A stretch of 64,000 bases of DNA from Verrucomicrobiia bacterium. Lineage in GTDB: Bacteria > Verrucomicrobiota > Verrucomicrobiia > Opitutales > Cerasicoccaceae. The notes under the pieces were generated by a model. The model ran no database searches. It was not told where the DNA came from and saw nothing but the letters and a program-made list of their open reading frames with translations. The stretch is from positions 1 through 64,000 of the forward strand of contig JAUIHT010000002.1 in NCBI GenBank assembly GCA_030432235.1, in the 5' to 3' direction. Positions 60,289 to 64,000 of the stretch are shown here, in pieces (positions within the stretch are counted from its first letter, which is position 1; each line of letters opens with the position of its first letter). The position numbers were made by a program, and so were the translations under genes.

Positions 60289-61332
60289 ATGAAAACTGCC
60301 ACGAAGAAGAGTTCGCCCAAAACCAAGACCAAGAAAGCCGTCAAAAAGCCGGGCAAAAAGGCCGCTCCCAAGAAGGCGTTGAAGAAGGCCAAAAGCGAGG
60401 AAGCAAAAAGCCTGATGGAAAAAGCCTTCCCCATGGTGGCCGCCATCGACGAGCAGGTACGCGCCAGCATCCCGCCGGAGCTGGTCGAGCGCGTCAAAAA
60501 CGCCACCAGCAAGAAGCAGATTATCAGCGATCACTATCCTTACGAAAAGATGATGAAGAGTGCAGTCTACGAGGAGGAAATCGAGCTGCTGCAAATCGAG
60601 CTGGTCAAGATGCAGGCTTGGATCAAGGAAAGCGGCGAGCGCATCGTCATCGTCTTCGAGGGTCGCGACGCCGCCGGCAAGGGCGGCACCATCCAGCGTT
60701 TCACAGAAAACCTCAACCCACGCGGTGCGCGCGTCGTCGCCCTGGCCAAACCGTCGGACACCGAACGCGGCCAGTGGTACTTCCAGCGCTACATCCAGCA
60801 CATGCCTACCGCCGGCGACATCGTTTTCTTCGACCGCTCCTGGTACAACCGCGCGGGCGTCGAGCACGTCATGGGCTTTTGCACCCCGCACGAATACCTG
60901 GAGTTCATGCGGCAGGCCCCGGAGTTCGAGCGCATGCTCACGCGTAGCGGCGTACGGCTGTTCAAGTACTGGTTCTCCGTCAGTCGCGAGGAGCAGCTGC
61001 GCCGCTTCCTCAGCCGCGCCAAGGACCCGCTCAAGCAGTGGAAGCTCAGCCCGATGGACGTCGAGTCGCTCGGCCGCTGGGACGAGTACACCAAGGCCAA
61101 AACCTCCATGCTCTTTTACACCGACACCAAAGACGCGCCCTGGACCATCGTCCGCTCCGACGACAAAAAGCGCGCGCGCCTCAACGCCATCAAGTACCTG
61201 CTCAAGAGCATCCCGTACGAAGGCAAGGACGAGGCGCTGATCAAGGTCGATAAGCGCATCATCGGCTCGGCCAAGGATATCTACGAGTACGGTGAAAACG
61301 CCCCCCAACCCATCGCCGGGGCTGCCGCATGA
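60289..61332 (+). CDS. ppk2: polyphosphate kinase 2 (PPK2)
   Basis: The 347-residue protein has a long lysine-rich N-terminal tail (residues 1-40), then the PPK2 core with Walker A GRDAAGKGG (125-133), the lid DRSWYNRAG (182-190) and LFKYWFSVSREEQLRRF. PPK2 transfers phosphate between polyphosphate and nucleotides. The basic tail may bind polyphosphate or nucleic acid. It is on the same strand as the ExbD pair, 75 bases upstream of it. Confidence 0.94.
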   Translation: MKTATKKSSPKTKTKKAVKKPGKKAAPKKALKKAKSEEAKSLMEKAFPMVAAIDEQVRASIPPELVERVKNATSKKQIISDHYPYEKMMKSAVYEEEIELLQIELVKMQAWIKESGERIVIVFEGRDAAGKGGTIQRFTENLNPRGARVVALAKPSDTERGQWYFQRYIQHMPTAGDIVFFDRSWYNRAGVEHVMGFCTPHEYLEFMRQAPEFERMLTRSGVRLFKYWFSVSREEQLRRFLSRAKDPLKQWKLSPMDVESLGRWDEYTKAKTSMLFYTDTKDAPWTIVRSDDKKRARLNAIKYLLKSIPYEGKDEALIKVDKRIIGSAKDIYEYGENAPQPIAGAAA

Positions 61333-61407
61333 CAACTTCCGTAACAAAACGGCAACAATGCACGGTTTTGCTCGCCAGCAACAGGTAGACTTTTTCAACT
61401 GTCGGAT

Positions 61408-61824
61408 ATGGCACTGAGAATGCGCAAGGCCGAACGGGCCGAAGAAGAGTTCCAGATGGCGCCCATGATCGACATGGTGTTCCTGCTGCTGGTCTTCTTC
61501 ATGTGCGTCAGTACCCTCGCCCAGGCCCAGAAAGTCGCCGAGGTCGAGCTGCCGGAGTCCGAGGAGTCCGACGTACCCGAGGACCTCTCCGACCGCGGCA
61601 CGGTGTCCGTCGACGCCGCCGGAGTCATCTACCTCGGGGCGGCGCCGATCAGCCTGGAGGACATGAAGGCGGCCATCACCGCCTCCATGAAGGAAAACCC
61701 GCGCATGCGCATCCTCGTGCGCGCCGACCAGTCCGCCGAGTACGGCGACATCAAGAAGGTGCTCAAGGCCTGCTCCGAGGCCGGTGCCTACGAAGTCATT
61801 TACGCCACTTACCAGAGCCGATGA
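61408..61824 (+). CDS. ExbD/TolR-family energy-transduction protein (first of pair)
   Basis: The 138-residue protein has a single N-terminal TM segment (PMIDMVFLLLVFFMCV) preceded by the conserved EEFQMAP. The TM aspartate needed for proton use in ExbD/TolR is in PMID. The periplasmic domain ends ASEAGAYEVIYATYQ-like. It works with an ExbB/TolQ partner to power outer-membrane transport or motility; no ExbB gene lies in the window. The stop overlaps the start of the second ExbD gene (ATGA). Confidence 0.9.
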   Translation: MALRMRKAERAEEEFQMAPMIDMVFLLLVFFMCVSTLAQAQKVAEVELPESEESDVPEDLSDRGTVSVDAAGVIYLGAAPISLEDMKAAITASMKENPRMRILVRADQSAEYGDIKKVLKACSEAGAYEVIYATYQSR

Positions 61825-62264
61825 TCCAGCGCAAAAAGAAGCCCGAGGAAAAGGTCTCGATTCCCATCGCGCCGATGATCGACTGCGTCTTTCTGCTGCT
61901 CATCTACTTCATGGTCTCGGCCACGCTGCAGCGTCAGGAGGCCGACATCAGCTTCCAGCTCCCCGGCACCGTCGAACAGGACGAGCCGCTCGACATGCCC
62001 GACGAGCAGATCATCGAAATCACCGACGAGGGCCAGGTCATTGTCAACGACTACAAGTACGACACGCCCGTCTCGCCCCGCTTCATCGAGCTGGCCTCCA
62101 TGCTCAAACGCTTTCACGAGGCCGCCACCGCCAACCAGGTCGAGGCCAACGTCACCGTCGCCCCCTCTGACGGCGTCCAGCACCAGACCATCATCAAGGT
62201 CATGGACGCCATCTCCATCGCCGGCATCAAGGGCGTCAACTTCTCCATCGGCGAGCAGGACTAA
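61821..62264 (+). CDS. ExbD/TolR-family energy-transduction protein (second of pair)
   Basis: The 147-residue protein starts at ATG 61821, overlapping the previous stop. TM segment APMIDCVFLLLIYFMVSATL carries the conserved aspartate. The periplasmic part ends VMDAISIAGIKGVNFSIG, as in other ExbD proteins. Two unlike ExbD subunits in a row are common in Verrucomicrobiota and Planctomycetota. The upstream frame to 61503 is only an overlap with the first gene. Confidence 0.9.
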   Translation: MIQRKKKPEEKVSIPIAPMIDCVFLLLIYFMVSATLQRQEADISFQLPGTVEQDEPLDMPDEQIIEITDEGQVIVNDYKYDTPVSPRFIELASMLKRFHEAATANQVEANVTVAPSDGVQHQTIIKVMDAISIAGIKGVNFSIGEQD

Positions 62265-62370
62265 GTCCTGCACCTTCAAAGCTTCGCTTTGTGATGGGCT
62301 ACGCCCATGCCGTACGCGCTTCGCGTTGCGTGGGAGGTTCTCTAACTCATGGGGTCCGTTTCCTCATGGG

Positions 62371-62474
62371 ATATTTTGCGGCAAAGGGGATGGCGTTCCG
62401 CCATCGCTCCTTTGCCGCAAAACAATGTCCCGTGCGGTCACGCACCGCGGGGTTGCCTTCGACAAGCTCAGGCC
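62371..62474. repeat. repeat mosaic between exbD and the LysM gene
   Basis: A long hairpin TTTTGCGGCAAAGGGGATGG (from 62375) faces CGCCATCGCTCCTTTGCCGC (from 62400). The 46-base dispersed repeat (62406-62451, copy 2 of 19172-19217) overlaps its right arm. Next to it lies the widespread word CTTCGACAAGCTCAGG (62457-62472). The whole gap 62265-62557 has no supported gene. Confidence 0.78.
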
Positions 62475-62557
62475 AGGTGGGGCGCGCAGCCCCCATGAAG
62501 CTCAAGAAAGCGGCTTGCACCCAAAGGGTTAAGCCTTGTAAATAGGTCAAAATTCCA

Positions 62558-63226
62558 ATGGAAGGCGACGAAAACCTGGGCAGCTTCACCGCGCCGGACA
62601 GTTCCGGCTCCAGCGGTGGCAACATTTTCATCCCGACGGCCATCGGGCTGGTCGGCATCCTTCTCGGAGGCATCGCGCTCTACCTGGCCTTCTCCGGCAG
62701 CGGCAAGAGCACCGAGACTCAGGCCGCGCTGAAGTCCGCCACGGAGCAGACCGCCGCGCTGGAAGATCGCCTCGCCGGCATCGAGGAGCAGTTAGCCAAG
62801 CTTTCCACCGAGATGTCCTCGCAGGACACCCGCCTGCGCACGCTGGCCGGGCAAACGCAGACCGCGCTCAGCCAGGTAGGCGTGGAGATGAACAAGACGC
62901 GCCAGCAGTCCGCCGAAATCGCCGAGAAGGTGCAGGAAATCATCGCCAAGATGTCTGTGGCCAGCGCACCGCCACAGCCGGCCGCACCCACCAACGTCGC
63001 CACCATCACCGCCGCTGGCAACGCCCCCACCAATGCGCCGGACGGCTCCGCCGCGCCCGCCCACCGCGAGCACACCATCGCCAGCGGGGAAACCTTTGCC
63101 AAGCTCTCCAACAAGTACAACGTCAGCGTCGACGCCATCCTGGCGGCCAATCCCGACGCGGACCCGCGCCGCCTGCAGGTCGGGCAGAAGATCAAGATTC
63201 CCCACAACGACCACGAGCGCGAGTAA
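62558..63226 (+). CDS. membrane-anchored coiled-coil LysM protein
   Basis: The 222-residue protein has a Gly/Ser-rich start, one TM segment (IFIPTAIGLVGILLGGIALYLAF), a coiled coil (about 50-130: TEQTAALEDRLAGIEEQLAK, then STEMSSQDTRLRTL), an Ala/Pro linker and a C-terminal LysM domain (HTIASGETFAKLSNKYNVSV, then DAILAANPDADPRRLQVGQK). It probably spans the inner membrane with the LysM reaching peptidoglycan. The stop overlaps the start of the NUDIX gene by one base. Confidence 0.88.
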   Translation: MEGDENLGSFTAPDSSGSSGGNIFIPTAIGLVGILLGGIALYLAFSGSGKSTETQAALKSATEQTAALEDRLAGIEEQLAKLSTEMSSQDTRLRTLAGQTQTALSQVGVEMNKTRQQSAEIAEKVQEIIAKMSVASAPPQPAAPTNVATITAAGNAPTNAPDGSAAPAHREHTIASGETFAKLSNKYNVSVDAILAANPDADPRRLQVGQKIKIPHNDHERE

Positions 63227-63792
63227 TGTCTGTCGAGCCCGATCCGTCGCACTGGGAGGTCCTTTCCGAGCGTGAGCATGCCGACTGCAGGGTCTACCGC
63301 GTCTTCGAGCAGCGCACCCGCCACCTCGGCGACAACCGCGAGGGCACCTTTTACGTCATGCACTGCCCGGACTGGATTCAGGCCGTGCCGCTAACCACCG
63401 ACGGGCAGCTTATCCTGGTCAACCAGTACCGCTTCGGCAGCAAGCAGCTCTCCTGGGAGGTCCCCGGCGGCATGATGGACCCCGAAGACGATTCTCCGGA
63501 ATCCGCCGCCGCGCGCGAGCTCATCGAAGAGACCGGCTACCGGGGCAATAAGACCTCCTACCTGGGCTGGAGCTATCCCAACCCCGCCCTGCAGCAAAAC
63601 AAAACCCACTTTATCCTCATCGAAGGCTGTGAGCAAGTCGCCGGGCAGGACCTGGACCCCAACGAGGAGCTGACCATCAAGACCGTGCCGCCCCGCGAAG
63701 CCATTGAGATGGCCCGCCGCGGCGAAATCACGCACTGCATCTGTGTCAACGCCCTCTTCCTTTTGGAAAAGTGGCTCGCCGAGCGCGGTTAG
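63226..63792 (+). CDS. NUDIX hydrolase (ADP-sugar pyrophosphatase-like)
   Basis: The 188-residue protein has the NUDIX helix RELIEETGY at its expected place after PGGMMDPEDDSPESAAA. The usual Glu of the G-x5-E-x7-REUXEE pattern seems to be Asp, and the spacing is one residue longer than canonical. Upstream strands (AVPLTTDGQLILVNQYRFG, then SWEVPGG) resemble ADP-ribose/ADP-sugar pyrophosphatases. It would cleave a nucleoside diphosphate derivative. The gene is coupled to the LysM gene, and a 21-bp array starts eight bases after its stop. Confidence 0.9.
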   Translation: MSVEPDPSHWEVLSEREHADCRVYRVFEQRTRHLGDNREGTFYVMHCPDWIQAVPLTTDGQLILVNQYRFGSKQLSWEVPGGMMDPEDDSPESAAARELIEETGYRGNKTSYLGWSYPNPALQQNKTHFILIEGCEQVAGQDLDPNEELTIKTVPPREAIEMARRGEITHCICVNALFLLEKWLAERG

Positions 63793-63799
63793 CGGCCAG

Positions 63800-64000
63800 T
63801 CCACGCAATTCAGGGGCGTGTCGAGTCCGTTCAGGAACGAATCCACACAATGTAGAGGGTCACCGAGCTGATGTAGAAGCCCACTGAGTCGATGTAGAAG
63901 CAAGATTAGCTGCTCTATTTGCTTCTACATTGCCTGATAACCTCTCTACAGCGGCTTGGTAAGCGTCTACATCGACTCAGTGGGCTTCTACATTCACTCT
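63800..64000. repeat. inverted array of 21-bp units with a 28-bp perfect inverted repeat
   Basis: Five direct 21-base units start at 63800, 63821, 63842, 63863 and 63884, sharing ...ATGTAGAAGC-type cores that sharpen toward the centre. After a 21-base centre (63905-63925), units in the opposite orientation start at 63926, 63947, 63968 and 63989 with TACA. Bases 63871-63898 and 63966-63993 are a perfect 28-bp inverted repeat. The window cuts the right end. No stops interrupt the minus-strand frame until the array starts inside the NUDIX gene. Confidence 0.85.

Noticed and set aside
63391-63903. Minus-strand open frame of 170 codons through the NUDIX gene and final array
   Set aside because: Most of it is antisense to a clear NUDIX gene. 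The heptad text comes from the 21-bp units.

Overview
The window looks like chromosomal DNA of a Verrucomicrobiota bacterium, probably of the Opitutae lineage. This is inferred from gene content. There is a DUF1592-type multi-domain haem protein followed by a DUF1552 protein, a PEP-CTERM-type sorting signal, a sialate-O-acetylesterase-like enzyme, GH78/GH38/GH116 glycosidases, Gfo/Idh and ThuA genes, and many short palindromic intergenic repeats. Most genes are GC-rich. AT-rich exceptions are the HsdS target-recognition domains, the gap before the PEP-CTERM gene, the gap before 26738 and the gene at 54645-55262.

Layout. (1) 1-19.0 kb is a glycan-use region. It holds an operon of an unknown helical protein, a GH78-like rhamnosidase and an SGNH esterase. 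Next are a DapA-family lyase with its GntR/FCD regulator and, divergently, an SDR dehydrogenase, a cyclase-family hydrolase and an Ldh_2 dehydrogenase. A PEP-CTERM protein, a GH38 mannosidase, a clan-A-like glycosidase and a GH116 enzyme follow. A plausible reading is release of deoxy-sugars and mannose outside the cytoplasm, then oxidation and aldol cleavage of the sugar acid inside. (2) 19.3-26.2 kb holds ygfZ and a complete type I restriction-modification operon (hsdM, hsdS, hsdR), interrupted between hsdS and hsdR by a REP-associated tyrosine transposase (RAYT). Nine hairpins of one REP family lie here, several of them inside reading frames. (3) 26.2-31.5 kb contains a 21-bp periodic array, an orphan family protein, PnuC, nested palindromes, a secreted phosphoesterase with carbohydrate-binding modules and a small exported protein. 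(4) 31.5-41.8 kb contains a 2153-residue subtilisin-like surface protease bracketed by 41-bp perfect direct repeats. One repeat is the 3' end of the neighbouring DUF1552 gene. The DUF1552/DUF1592 pair follows. (5) 42-46.2 kb is a sugar-related operon (isomerase, ThuA, Gfo/Idh, methyltransferase) with a divergent AraC regulator. (6) 46.2-64 kb is mostly housekeeping and envelope genes: purB, a Tsr3/DTW-like gene, a helical-repeat protein, a HAD protein, a lipoprotein, an MDR reductase, an M3 peptidase, a cytosine deaminase, MarC, a CDF transporter, a class III cyclase, a FadL-like porin, PPK2, two ExbD proteins, a LysM protein and a NUDIX hydrolase. It ends in an inverted array of 21-bp units.

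The strongest candidates for undescribed biology are three. First, the RAYT-linked hairpin family has stems that change in a compensated way while loop and tail stay constant, and it has spread in frame into hsdS, hsdR and the transposase gene. Second, the giant protease gene behaves like a cassette inserted at the 3' end of a DUF1552 gene. Third, two arrays keep an exact 21-bp (two helical turns) period just downstream of genes. I saw no tRNA, rRNA, CRISPR array or prophage, but a careful structural search was not possible by eye.
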